64,000 nucleotides of DNA. It comes from Cavia porcellus (taxonomy: Eukaryota; Chordata; Mammalia; Rodentia; Caviidae). How positions within the stretch are numbered: position 1 is the stretch's first letter; each line of letters begins with the position of its first letter. Under the pieces are notes generated by a model, which saw only the letters and a list, made by a program, of their open reading frames with translations, was not told the origin of the DNA and did not search any database. The stretch spans positions 75,744,044 through 75,808,043 of the forward strand of contig NW_026947486.1 in the NCBI RefSeq assembly GCF_034190915.1. Direction: 5' to 3'. The position numbers and the translations under genes are program-made. Below, one piece after another: positions 47,801 to 58,012 of the stretch.

Positions 47801-48498
47801 TTAATTTCTAATTTCATAGCGCTATGATCTGATAACATGCAAGGAATAATTTCAACTGTTTTGCATTTATTTAAATATGTTCTGTGAGTTAATATATGGT
47901 CTATTTTAGAGAATGACCCATGTACTGCAGAGAAGAATGTGTATTCTGTTGTTGTTGGATGGAATACTCTGTATATGTGTATCAAGCCCATTTGTTCACA
48001 GGTGTGATGCAGTTCTTTTATTTGTTTGCTGATTTTCTGTTTGGTTGATCTGTCCATTGGTGTCAATGGTGTGTTAAAATCTCCTGTTATAATTGTATTA
48101 CTGTTAATTTGGTTTCTTGTTTCTGATATGACTTGTTTTACATAACTGGGTGCTCTGGAATTTGGTGCATATATATTTAAGATAGTTATCTCTTCCTCTT
48201 GAAATTTTCCCCTAACCAGTATGTAGTGACCTTTTTTATCTCTTCTGATCAATATTGGTTTGAAGTTCACATTGTCTGCAAACAGAGTAACTACCCCCAC
48301 TTTTTTTTTGACTTTCAGTCTGTGAGTATTCTTTTCGGTTAGATCAGTTTCTTGTAGACAGCATATGGTTGGGTGTTGTTTCTTGATCCATTCTGCCAGT
48401 CTGTTTGTTTTAATTGGTGCATTGAGACCATTTACATTAATGGTTAGAACTGTTATATATTGGTTTATTGTTGACATGTTATCTTTCTGCTGTTGCAT
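44821..48498 (-). pseudogene. L1-C ORF2 (endonuclease-reverse transcriptase)
   Basis: A 310-codon frame (48498-47566) holds the AP-type endonuclease: [17 protein letters not shown] (usual H changed to D), [27 protein letters not shown] and [11 protein letters not shown], covering the metal-binding and catalytic residues. About 14 codons after HRLKVK are missing in frame. [15 protein letters not shown] (46900), then a 217-codon frame (46677-46024) with [11 protein letters not shown], where the second catalytic Asp is Asn (46405-46416). C-terminal frames at 46120-45359 and 45288-44821, the latter with the [16 protein letters not shown] cysteine-rich motif. At least four frame breaks. Confidence 0.93.
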
Positions 48499-48519
48499 CT
48501 TTATCTTTCTGTTCTGTTT

Positions 48520-49565
48520 AATTGGCTGCTTTGTTTAGTGGTTTTTTCCTAAATGTATCTAGGCTGTCTTTCAGTATTCTTTGCAGGATTGGCTTGGTGA
48601 TAATCAAGTTCTTCAGCTGTTCTTTGTCATGGAAGTATCTTATTTCTCCATTGATTTTGAAGGACAGTTTTTCAGGGTATGTCAGTTTAGGTTGGAAATC
48701 ATTTTCCTTTAGGATCAGAAATACTTCACTCCATGCTATTCTTGCCTTTATTGTTTGTGCTGAGAAGTCTGCTGTGATTCTGATTGGTTTTCCTTTATAG
48801 GTGATCTGTCTTTTCTTCTGACAGCTTTTAATATTCTATTCCTTTGTTTGATTTCTGGGATGGTGATTATTATATGTCTGGGTGTAGTTTTATTTTGGTT
48901 ATGGCTATTTGGAGTTTGGTATGCTTCATTGATCCTGATATCAGTTTCCAATTTCATGTTTGGGAAATTTTCAACTATTACTTCTTTAAATATCCTCTTG
49001 ACATCCTTTATGTTGTCTCTTTCTTTTTCATTTATCCCTATCAACCTTATGTTGTTTTTCTTTGGGTCATCTTGCAGGTGTTGAATTGTTATTTCTTCAT
49101 TTCTTGTTATTTTTAAAAGATCTTTCCTTTCCTGTTCACTGGCTGGAATCTTGTCTTTGAGGTCCGAAATTCTATCTTCACATTCATTGAGGTGGTTTTA
49201 CAACTTTCAATGGAGTTTTTGATTTCCTGTATATCTCTTTGCATCTGTTTTATATATTCTGTTTGTTTCTTATATTGTTCATTCAGCATTTCTTTTTTTT
49301 TCAGTTCCTCCATTTTTTAAACTGTGTCTTCTTTAGATATGTTCAGCATCTCCTTCATTTCTTTTATCATTTCTTCTTTTACCTGAGAGATTATTTCTAG
49401 TTTGAATTCCTTTAAAGGTTCCCGGAGTTGCTTCTTTATTTTGGTTACTATTATTTCAGGTATTTCAACTATATGGCATGTATTTTCTTCTATGTATATG
49501 GCTCCTAGGCTTTCTTGGGATACTCTGGATGTTTGAGATAGCATTTTGGTCTTTTGTTTTGTCAT
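48520..49565 (-). pseudogene. L1-C ORF1
   Basis: MTKQKTKMLSQTSRVSQESL start at 49565; stops at 49317, then a second frame with the coiled coil (NSIESCKTTSMNVKIEF; 49313-49113) and the RRM/CTD (IGINEKERDNIKDVKRIF, TPRHIIITIPEIKQRNRIL; 49044-48748). Three frame breaks. Product would be the L1 RNA-binding trimer. Confidence 0.9.
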
Positions 49566-49569
49566 TTTC

Positions 49570-50320
49570 CTATATTTCCATGTTTCAAGTTTTGTTCCAG
49601 AGTTTCCCCTGGGTGGGTTGGAAATTGTCTCTTATGTCCTGGACTCCTGGGACTCCTCTGGTAGTGTAGCTCCCTCCCTGGGCGTGGAGCCCCTGGATTA
49701 AAAGAGGGTTGCCAGGCTCCTCTCACGTAGACCTAAAGCCTCCTCAAGCTGCACAGTTTCCCCCTCTGGTAGCTAAGCTCCCCTGAGGGAAAGAAGGCCA
49801 CCTGGTGTCGTCCAGGCAATCCCAAATCCCACTAAGCCCAATCTAGTGTGGCTGCAAGCCCAGCAGAACTCCAACCCGCTAAAGCAAGGATCTCATACTC
49901 ACCAAGGTATTGGATGTTGTGTAGTCATCCAGCTCCTTGGATGGCAAAGCTCCCCAGGCTGATAGAGGCCCCCTATGGCCTAGGTAGCCCTCAAACCTCC
50001 TCAGCAGGGTTGCTCCCTTCTCCAGGCAGTGGCAGTAGTGCTGGTGCTCTCCAGGTTAAAAGAAGGTTGCAGGCAAGGCTGGAGCAGGTTCCAGTGGCTT
50101 GGCCCACTCCCTTCTTCTAGCGGGCAGCTGTGGTGCACTCCTCAGCTGGGAGAGGCCATGGGCAGGGCTGGATCAGGGTCCCTAGGCTGCACTGTGTTCT
50201 CTCCTTCCGGTGAGCAGCTCTGGTGTGCTCCTGGAGCAGGAGAGGCGTTAGGTGGGGCTGGATCGGTGTCCCTTGGCTCTGCTGCCCTTTCTCCTTCCGG
50301 CGGGCAGCTGTGGTCTGAGC
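49570..50320 (-). promoter_or_regulatory. L1-C 5'UTR with ~90-bp tandem monomers
   Basis: CTTCY(G)GGCAGCTGTGG-type marks at 50122, 50212 and 50302 give exact 90-bp spacing, with a partial earlier unit near 50020. GC-rich compared with flanks. This L1 begins within the last monomer, as murine L1s do. Confidence 0.75.
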
Positions 50321-50336
50321 TCTTCAGCTGTTCTTT

Positions 50337-51290
50337 ATCATGGAAGATCTTATTTCTCCATTAATTTTGAAGGATAGTTTTTCAGGGTACAGCAATCTTG
50401 GTTGGTAGTCGTTTTCTTTTAGGATTTGAAATAATTCACTGCATAGTCTTCTTGACTTTATTGTTTGTATTGAGAAATCTGCTATGATTCTGACTGGCTT
50501 TCCTTTATAGGTGGTCTGTCTCTTCTCTCTAGCATCTTCTAATATTCTGTTTTTATGTTGAATTTCTAGGATGTTATTATATGCCTGCATAAAGATTTAT
50601 TTTGATTACAGCTAATTGCAGTACTATATGCTTCACTTATCTCTATGTCAGTTTTCTTTCCCATGTTTGGGTAATTTTTGGCTCTTACTTTTGTAAATAG
50701 ACTTCTCATATCATACATTTTGTCATCTTTTTCATTTACACCTATCTATCTTATTTTGCTTTAATTTGCATCATCTTGCAACATTTGAATTGTCATTTCC
50801 TGATTCCTTGTTATTTTTAAAAGACCTTTCCTATTCACGAGCTGCAATCTTGTCTTAGAGGTCTGAAAGTCTATCTTCACGTTCATTCAGGTGGTTTTGC
50901 CAGCTTTTTATGGAATTCTTGATATCTTGGATATATTTTGAATCTGTTTGATGCATTCTGTTTCTTTCTTATATTGTTCATTTAAGGTTTACATCTTTTT
51001 GCAGTACTCCTCAATTCGTTTAAACTATGTCTTCTTTAGATGTGTCCAGCAGTTCTTTTATTATGTTTATCAATTTTTCTTTTACCTGGGAGATTATTTC
51101 TGATCTGAATTCCTTTACAGCTTCATGGAGTTGTTTCTTTACTTCTGTTGCTATCATTTCAGATGTTTCAGGTGCATGGCTTATTTTTTTTTTTTTTTCT
51201 ATGTCCATGTCTCCTAGGTTTGATTGGGATGGGATGGAGGCTTGAGAATATGTTTTGTTTTTTCATTTTGTCATTTTTCTGAATTCCCCT
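50337..51290 (-). pseudogene. L1-D ORF1
   Basis: N-terminal frame 51208-51020 (MDIEKKKKISHAPETSEMIA, VKKQLHEAVKEF), C-terminal domain frame 50590-50340 (KRQTTYKGKPVRIIADFS, RLLYPEKLSF). The middle (RRM) has stops. A T run at 51185 disturbs the N-terminus. Confidence 0.85.
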
Positions 51291-51299
51291 AGAGAAGCT

Positions 51300-52010
51300 G
51301 AATGCAAGTTTTCAGTTGTTTCTTGGTTTGAGGATATCTGGCCATAGTACAGGGAGTTTCCCCAGTTGATTTGAGGTCATTAATCAGGCCTTACCAAGTC
51401 CCTAGTGGTACTCAAAGTCTACTCAAATGTGAGGAGAAAGCTGGTCAGAACTCAGCACATCCCATGTGGTACTCCGAAGTTCCCTGGTTGCTTGAGGTTA
51501 TTGGGTGGGACTCTACCAGGTTCTTAGTGGCAAACTAAGGCTGAACAGCTCCATGGAATATGCTATGCAGGCTTTTAGTTCATGCCACATGGTATACCAA
51601 GGCTCTACAACTGCTTGAGGTCAGTGAGTAGGGCCCTACCAGGTTCTGAGATTGCACAGTTGGGTGAAATTTACAATGCAGGCCTTTGGCTCATGCCACT
51701 GTGTGCAGGTGGCTCCCCAGCCACTCCAGGTCAGTGGGCAAGGATCAACCAGGCCCCAAGGAACTAAACAGAAAGTACCTGGCTGATTGAGGATGTTGGG
51801 CAGGGCCATATCAGGTTTTGAGCAAGGTACCAAGGCTGCATGACTGGTTGGGGTTTGCTGTGCAGGTCTCTGGGTCATGACACAGGTTAGCTGGCTCCCT
51901 GGCCACTTGGGGTCACTGGGCATGGCCCAAGCAGGCCCCTGAAGGACCTACCTGAAGGGCCCCTGCTGACTGGGGACAGTGTGGATCCCTACCAGATTCA
52001 GAGCAAGATA
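51300..52010 (-). promoter_or_regulatory. L1-D 5'UTR with ~62/123-bp reiterated units
   Basis: Related marks of the form TTGAGGTCA...GGGC..ACCAGG at about 51366, 51491, 51614, 51722, 51785, 51905 and 51969. Spacings are 125, 123, 108, 63, 120 and 64 bp, close to multiples of ~62. Confidence 0.55.
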
Positions 52011-52349
52011 GCAAGATTCCTGGTAAACTAATAACACACTCCTAAACAATTAAATAATTCACTGGAATTTCTGAGATACTATGAAAACAGTACTGAAGAA
52101 ACTTCGTTGCAAACAATGGTGCATTAAGAAAAGAGAGTGAACTCTAATAAACAACCTTAGGAACAACTTCAAGATGCTTGAGAAAGAGCAACAATCCAGG
52201 CCCAAACCAAAATTAGCAAGAGAAACAATAAAGATTAGAGAAAAAAATCAATGAAATCGAGACTAAAGAACGCAATATAATCAATGAGAAAAACAGCTGG
52301 TTCTTTGAAAGAGTAAACCAAATAAAGAACTCCTTAGCCAAACTTATCA

Positions 52350-52354
52350 AAGAA

Positions 52355-52400
<46 letters not shown>
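52350..52400 (+). repeat. (GA)n microsatellite within L1-G
   Basis: About 50 bp of GA/AGAA repeats inside decayed ORF2 sequence. Confidence 0.95.
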
Positions 52401-52403
<3 letters not shown>

Positions 52404-53499
52404 CACCTCAATGAAGATGGAAATGAAAACAGTGTCACGACACCACTGAAATTCAGAAAACAGTAACTACTATGAAAACTTATATTCCAATGAATTGGAA
52501 ATTTTTGAAGAAATGGAAAAATTCCTAGACTCATGGAAATTACTAAAGGTAACTCAAGAAAACTTATAATTACTAAACAGTTCAATAATATGTAATGATA
52601 TTGACAAAGAAGTAAAAAATCTACCAAGTAAAAAATGCCTGAGACACAATGAATTCAATGCTGAAGCATATGAAATCTTTAATATTGTTATATTACCAAT
52701 ACTCAAACTCTTCAAAGAAATGGAAACACACAGAGTGCTTCCAAATCCATTTGTGGAACCAACTATCAGTCTGGTACCTAAGCTGGATAAAAAAACCTAA
52801 CTAAAAAAGAAAACTACAGGCCAATCTCTTTAATGAATGTAGATGCAAAAATCCTTAAAAGCTATTAGCAAAAACTGTAGCAGCTTATCATCAAAAAGAT
52901 CACCTTTTGAGTACAGGCAGGTAGAAACAACCAGACAAGCCCTGTGTGCCCACAGGCCACCATTGAAGATGCTTACTTCCCATTGATAGCCATCACTGGT
53001 CAGATGAAACAGCCATACATGTCTTTGCGTATTTGCTGCAATGAGAATGCTTGCTTCATGTGGGCAGCCAGCACTGGCCTAGAGAAACAGCCCTTGCATG
53101 CCTATTGCATCAAGATGCTTGCTTCTCTCAGGTACCCAGTTTGGGCAGGGAGAAACATCCAGGCAAGCCCCCATGAACCCACAGGTAGCCAATGCAGGCC
53201 AGGAGAAAGAACCAGACATGCCTTTGCATGACTGCCACCATTGGAGTAGTCCCAGTGTAGTCACAAAGGCTGAGTGAAGAAGCCCTTCTACCACATACCC
53301 ACAGCCATCAGGGAAGCCTTGGTGAAGCTGTACTGGTGTGGAGAAACCTGCCCCATACCCCCAGCCTCCCTGAGAACTTAGGCTTGGAGAAACCCAGGTA
53401 CCTGTATCATTCTCCTACACTGCAGAGGGGCAGCCAAATTAGGAATTGCCTGGGAACCCACAAATATCTTGTTTGGATGAAGCCAGGAAAATGGCAAGA

Positions 53500-55063
53500 T
53501 GAAAGAGCAAAAGCCAATTTCAGATCTCCAGCCCACACAGAACAACTCTGGGAGATATGGACATGAAAGAAATTGGAAGTCAAACACCTGAAATTTCTTA
53601 AAGGACAACAACTGAAGTAAAAGAACAATTTCATGAAACTGTAAGTAATCATCAGAAATAATATATCAGATAAAAAATAAATCACAAAATATAATGTAAG
53701 AATTTTTGAGTATATCTAAAGAAGACATAGATTTAAAAGGGGGAGCATAGGAAAATGGCAGAAACCTTGAGTAAACAATGTAGGAATTACAATGCATGAA
53801 ACAGATTCAGATAAATATTCAGGAAATTAAAATGTCTATCAAAAGTTGAAAATACTGCTTAAAAAACCTGAAGATTGACTTTTAGATCTTGAAGATAGGA
53901 TTAAAGTTAGTGATTGTAAAAGGAAAAAATCAAGCAAAAGTAACAAGGATCCAGGAAATAAAAATTCAGACAATGGAAAAAAAAATAATGTAAGAGTGAC
54001 AGGTACCAGTGAAAAGGCAGGGGTCAACACAAATGACATAAGAAGACTATTTACAGAAGTGATAGCAGAAAACTTTCCAAACATGGGAAAAGATGGTTGC
54101 ATACAATTAAGTGAGGCATATAGAACTCCAATTAGCCATAACCAAAATAAATTGTACACCTACACCTATAATAATCAAGATCCCAGAAATTCTGCACAAA
54201 ACAAAATATTAAAAAGCTGTTAGAGAAAAAAAAAAAAAAAAAGCGGATCTCTTAATGGAAACCCTATCAGAATCACTACAGACATCTCAGCCCAAGCTGT
54301 AAAGTCAAGAGCAGTCTGGGGCAAAGTGTTTCAATTCCTGAAAGAAAACAGCTTCCAACCCAGATGTGAAACTTTCAAAATTGATGGAAGAAGTCCTGTA
54401 GTACTCCCACGATCTTGTTTTGACTGATTAGACTCTGTTCCATTCTATATGATAGTATCAAGTTTGAAGACATAGGCAACTACTTTGAAGACAATAAGAT
54501 TCACTAAGATACTCATTCTGGTTTGACTATTGTCTTCTTTGGAAGTCCTGTAATGTTTACAATGCCTAAGTTTTATTGGTCTTGTTCTCTACTGTTTTGT
54601 CCAACTTTATAATATCTAATAAGATAGACAATTCTTTTTAAGGAAACAAGGGACAACGTTGATAACCATTGTTGATAAACTTGTACTCTGTTCTACACCA
54701 TGTGCTATGTCTATCCTTGGTATTGACTGACAGCTTTGTTTTGCCATATTTGACTGTATTCTTCCCTCCCCCCAAAGAAAGTAATAAGCACTAAGGAGTA
54801 ATAAAATCCAAGATGTGTAAATTTTGTTGTAAAAAAGAGAGGGGAAAAAAAAAAAGAAAAAGAGCTCTAACGGATATAACAGCAAGTGTGTTTGGGGGTG
54901 TTAAATAGCTGACTTTATCAATGTTTTTGGAACATTGAACACAGCTGTTTGCAGTCTCCCTGTTTGAATGTCCACCTTGTGTTCTTTGATACTGTGATTT
55001 GAGGAACTATTTTCAAGAAGATAGTGTGTAATCTACTAGCAGGTGATTTCTTACTGTTATGTT

Positions 55064-55094
<31 letters not shown>

Positions 55095-55440
55095 GTAGTT
55101 CTGTATTGCGTGTACCCTTACGCCGCTTTGGTTTGTTTTGTGTTTTTCTCTTTTTCCTCTTAAATAAAAAAATAAAAAATAAAAAAAAATTTAAAAAAAA
55201 GAAAGGAAAAAAAAAACAAAATTGATGGAAGAATAAGATACTTCCATGATTAAGAACAACTGAAGAAAAATAAATAAATAAATAAAAAAAGAACAACTGA
55301 AGAAATTCAAGATCACCAACCCAACCTTAAAGAGTGTGCTGCAGGATATTCCAGAGAGAGAGATAAAGATGACCAAAGTTCCAGGAATAGCAGCAGTGGG
55401 AGATCACAAAGCAGGGCAGGCAATTGAATGAAGGGGGAAA
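53500..55440 (+). pseudogene. N1 ORF1
   Basis: N-terminus at ~53558; coiled-coil and RRM remnants; the best frame, 53996-54223, contains NDIRRLFTEVIAENFPNMGK and a PRN/HNQNK stretch. The C-terminal domain resumes after the nested insertion (55217 on: 'gatggaagaataagatacttcc'). Stops throughout. Confidence 0.75.
54393..55216 (+). mobile_element. 5'-truncated L1 (3'UTR only, type II end) with 17-bp TSD
   Basis: 824 bp matching the second 3'UTR module of L1-C (complement of ~44000-43210), ending in TTAAATAAAAAAATAAAAA. Perfect duplication CAAAATTGATGGAAGAA at 54376-54392 and 55217-55233. Nested in N1 ORF1. Confidence 0.92.
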
Positions 55441-57662
55441 ATGGAGGATCAACAGCTGTAGGATAGCATGGCTGAGATGTGTATGTCAATTGTAACCATT
55501 ATTGTAGATGGCCTCAACTCAGCAATTAAAAGAAACACAAGGAGAATGCATCAAGAAACAACATCTATCAAAATGCTGTACACAAGAAACACATTTAACT
55601 CAAAAGGAAATTCATAGATTGAAAGTCAAAAGAGAAAAATCTATGTTCCATATGACAGGAAACCAGAAAACAGTAGAAGTAGCTTGCTAGTCAACCAAAG
55701 AATGAGTAAGAAAGGTACAGTATTTTTATACAATGGAAAGCTACTCAGCTATAAAGATGAATAATTCTCAGGCACTTGTAGGTAAATGGATGCAACTTGA
55801 GATCATGTTCCTGGGTAAAACTGTTCAGACACACATGAGTGAACATCATGTTATCTTTCTAACATTAAAAACTGAAGGAGTTAGTGGGATCCAAAGTGTA
55901 TAATAGATATTGTGAAAGTGGAAGGGGAGGAAACATCCAAAAAGGGAAGATGGTAGGTATTGTTAATTTTCTATTATCTTGTTTTGAACTCTTGTATCAT
56001 TTTGATTCTTTTGTTTGATTGGGTTTTATTTTGTCTTGTTTTGTTTGATTTTATTATGTCTGAAGGTGTGGGCAGCTATTTTGAAAATAACAAGGTATGT
56101 TATGGTAGCCATTGTTGATTTCCTATTATCTGGTTTTGAAGTCCTGCAATGTTTTCATTATTTGTTTTGATTGGTTCCATTCTCTTTTGTTTGATTTTAT
56201 TATATCTGATGGTATGGACAGTTATTCTGAAAGGAACAAGAGGGACTATGGCAGCCATGGCTGATTTCGTATTATCTTGTTTTGAAATCCTATATAGTTG
56301 TGATTGTTTTGTCCTTATTGGCTTTAATCTGTCTTATTTTATTTGGTTTTATTCTCTTTAAAATAAAAATTTAAATAAAAAAGCCCTACATTATGCCCAA
56401 GCAAATTTCTTCCCAGAGATACAAGAATGGTTCAACATACACAAGTCAATAAATGTATTATAGCTCATAAAGAAAAGCAATGTTAAAAAAAGCATGATCA
56501 TACCAATAGATAAAGAAAAGGCTTTTGATAAAAATTTGCACCATGTCACAACAAGAACTCTAAAAAGAAAATAGATTTAGAAGGATAATGCCTAAATATG
56601 ATGAAAGCTATGTGTGACAAACAAATAGCCAACATCATATTAAATGGGAAAAAACTAAAAAAAAAAATTCCCTCTAAAATCAGGAACAAGACAAAAATTA
56701 CCCAGATCTCCATTTATTTTCATCATAATATACAAAACACGAGCAAGAGCAATTAGACAAGAGAAAAAAATAAAAGCGATACATATAGGAAAATAAATGA
56801 AACAGTCATTATTTACGGATGATATGATATTCTCCATAAATCATAAAAAGAATTCCACCAGAAACTCTTAGAATTAATAATGAATTTCAACAGTGTACAA
56901 GATACAAAATCAACACACAAAAAATCATTGGCATTTGTATAGATCAATAGTGAGCTAAATGAGAAGTAACTTATAAAAACAATGCCATACATGGTAGAAT
57001 CATGAAAAATGTGATACCTAAATATTAACCTAACCAAGGAAGTGAAGCATCTCTACAAAGAAAACTATAGTACTCTAAAAAAGAAATTAACAAGAATGTA
57101 AGACTGGAAATCTGTCCCTTCCTCCATGATATACAGAACTAATATAGTCAATATGATCATACTTTCAAAATCACTACACAAGTTTAATGCACTACCAAAC
57201 AAAATGCCAACAGCATACTTCATAGATCTACAGAAAACAATTGTAAAATTAATAGGGAAACAAGAGACCCAGAATAACAAAGCAATCTTGGTCAACAAGA
57301 GCAAAGCTGGAAATATCGCATTACCTGAACTCAAGCCATCTTACAAAGCCATAGTAATAAAATTGGCATGGCACTGGAACAAAACCAGACATATAGATTA
57401 ATGGAACAAGATAAAGGATACAGAAACATTTCCAGATACATTTAGCCTTGTGATCTTTGACAAAAGTGTCAAAAGCACATGTTTGTGAAAAGATGGTCTA
57501 TTCAACAAATGATTTTGGGAAAACTGAATATCTGTGTACAGAACAGCAGAAGACAAAGACTGGACCCATATCTCTCACCATTTACAAAATAAAATGAATA
57601 TGAATCAAAGATATAATATGGATCACATTTCTCAAGGAAATCAGAGGTTTCCTTGGATGCAA

Positions 57663-57835
57663 TGTTTTTTGGTTTTTGGTGTTTTTTTGTCCACTTGAGA
57701 TAGGATTTGGCTATGCAGTTTAGGCTGGTCTTGAAACCACTTTGTAGCCCAGGCTTTTTGGAACTCACAGTGATCCAGTGATCCTCCTTCCTCAGGCTCT
57801 TGAGTGCTGGGAATAAAGTATCTTGTGGTTTCCAT
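57663..57835 (-). mobile_element. B1 SINE
   Basis: Complement of B1: TTTTGTCCACTTGAGATAGG, TAGCCCAGGCTTTTTGGAAC, CTCAGGCTCTTGAGTGCTGG. Internal duplication visible (CAGTTTAGGCTGGTC then GTAGCCCAGGC). Inserted at the L1-G right end. Confidence 0.85.
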
Positions 57836-57894
57836 TTGATAGGTACACACATTGAGACATGTAGAGTTGGAGAGGGGGAACAGCAATAATATTC

Positions 57895-58012
57895 AAGTTG
57901 AGTATGTTCCAGGAATAGAAGGTTGTTTCAACATATGAAAAAATCAACTAATGCAATGCACCACATTCATAGAATTAAGGAAGAAAAAAAATGTGACCAT
58001 CTCAAAAATATG
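57895..58012 (+). pseudogene. Ancient L1 RT fragment
   Basis: 'ccaggaatagaaggttgtttcaaca' followed by 'aatgcaccacattcatagaattaagg' and 'gaccatctcaaaaat' match the RT segment around the conserved GFIPG motif. It stops exactly where the L1-F 5'UTR starts. Confidence 0.7.

Larger units (their letters stand above)
43210..50320 (-). mobile_element. L1-C: full-length minus-strand L1 with 16-bp TSD
   Basis: 7,111 bp bounded by TCTTCAGCTGTTCTTT at 43194-43209 and 50321-50336. Minus-strand order: 5'UTR (50320-49570), ORF1 (49565-48520), ORF2 (48498-44821) and a 1.6-kb 3'UTR (44820-43210) ending CTCTTTAAATAAAAAAAA. Best preserved L1 here, yet both ORFs are broken and the RT motif is FADN. Confidence 0.93.
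42960..52010 (-). mobile_element. L1-D: older minus-strand L1, split by L1-C
   Basis: Right part: 5'UTR with ~62/123-bp repeats (51300-52010) and ORF1 (51245-50337). Left part: ORF1/ORF2 junction and endonuclease start (43209-42960), with an internal deletion that removes ~230 bp of the endonuclease N-terminus (near 43095). The two parts are joined by a 16-bp duplication made by L1-C. Everything after the early endonuclease is missing. Confidence 0.8.
52915..56385 (+). mobile_element. N1: ORF2-deleted non-autonomous L1 derivative
   Basis: Order: 5'UTR with ~70-76-bp monomers (starts at 52968, 53044, 53114), ORF1 (~53500-55440, interrupted at 54393-55216), the first ~200 bp of the ORF2 endonuclease (55490-55686), then directly the last ~200 bp of ORF2 (55690-55900; 'cagtatttttatacaatgg'), and a type I 3'UTR of ~145-150-bp repeats ending CTCTTTAAAATAAAAA (~56370). 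The RT is missing. Because both flanks are continuous L1-G, this is one insertion of ~2.6 kb. The deletion junction (55681-55695) matches N2. Confidence 0.75.
52011..57640 (+). mobile_element. L1-G: L1 ORF2 copy split by the N1 insertion
   Basis: Left arm 52011-52905: ORF2 linker and RT start ('gaaaactacaggccaatctc', 52812). Right arm 56386-57640: resumes at the next RT position (DQ-type 'attatgcccaagcaaatttc'), with an FTDD active site at ~56813 and the post-RT region. The two arms are almost continuous in ORF2 coordinates, so N1 is one insertion. A (GA)n run lies at 52350-52400. Decayed, with no 5'UTR or 3'UTR. Confidence 0.75.

Noticed and set aside
44821..48498. Active L1 ORF2
   Set aside because: Open frames are long, but there are at least four frame breaks, an in-frame gap and an FADN active site.
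51366..51990. CRISPR-like array of regularly spaced repeats
   Set aside because: Spacing is uneven, units are diverged and contiguous with no unique spacers, and the context is a mammalian L1 5'UTR.
55043..55296. Opposing ORFs near 55.1 kb
   Set aside because: They lie over the T/A-rich tail of the nested L1 3'UTR insertion.
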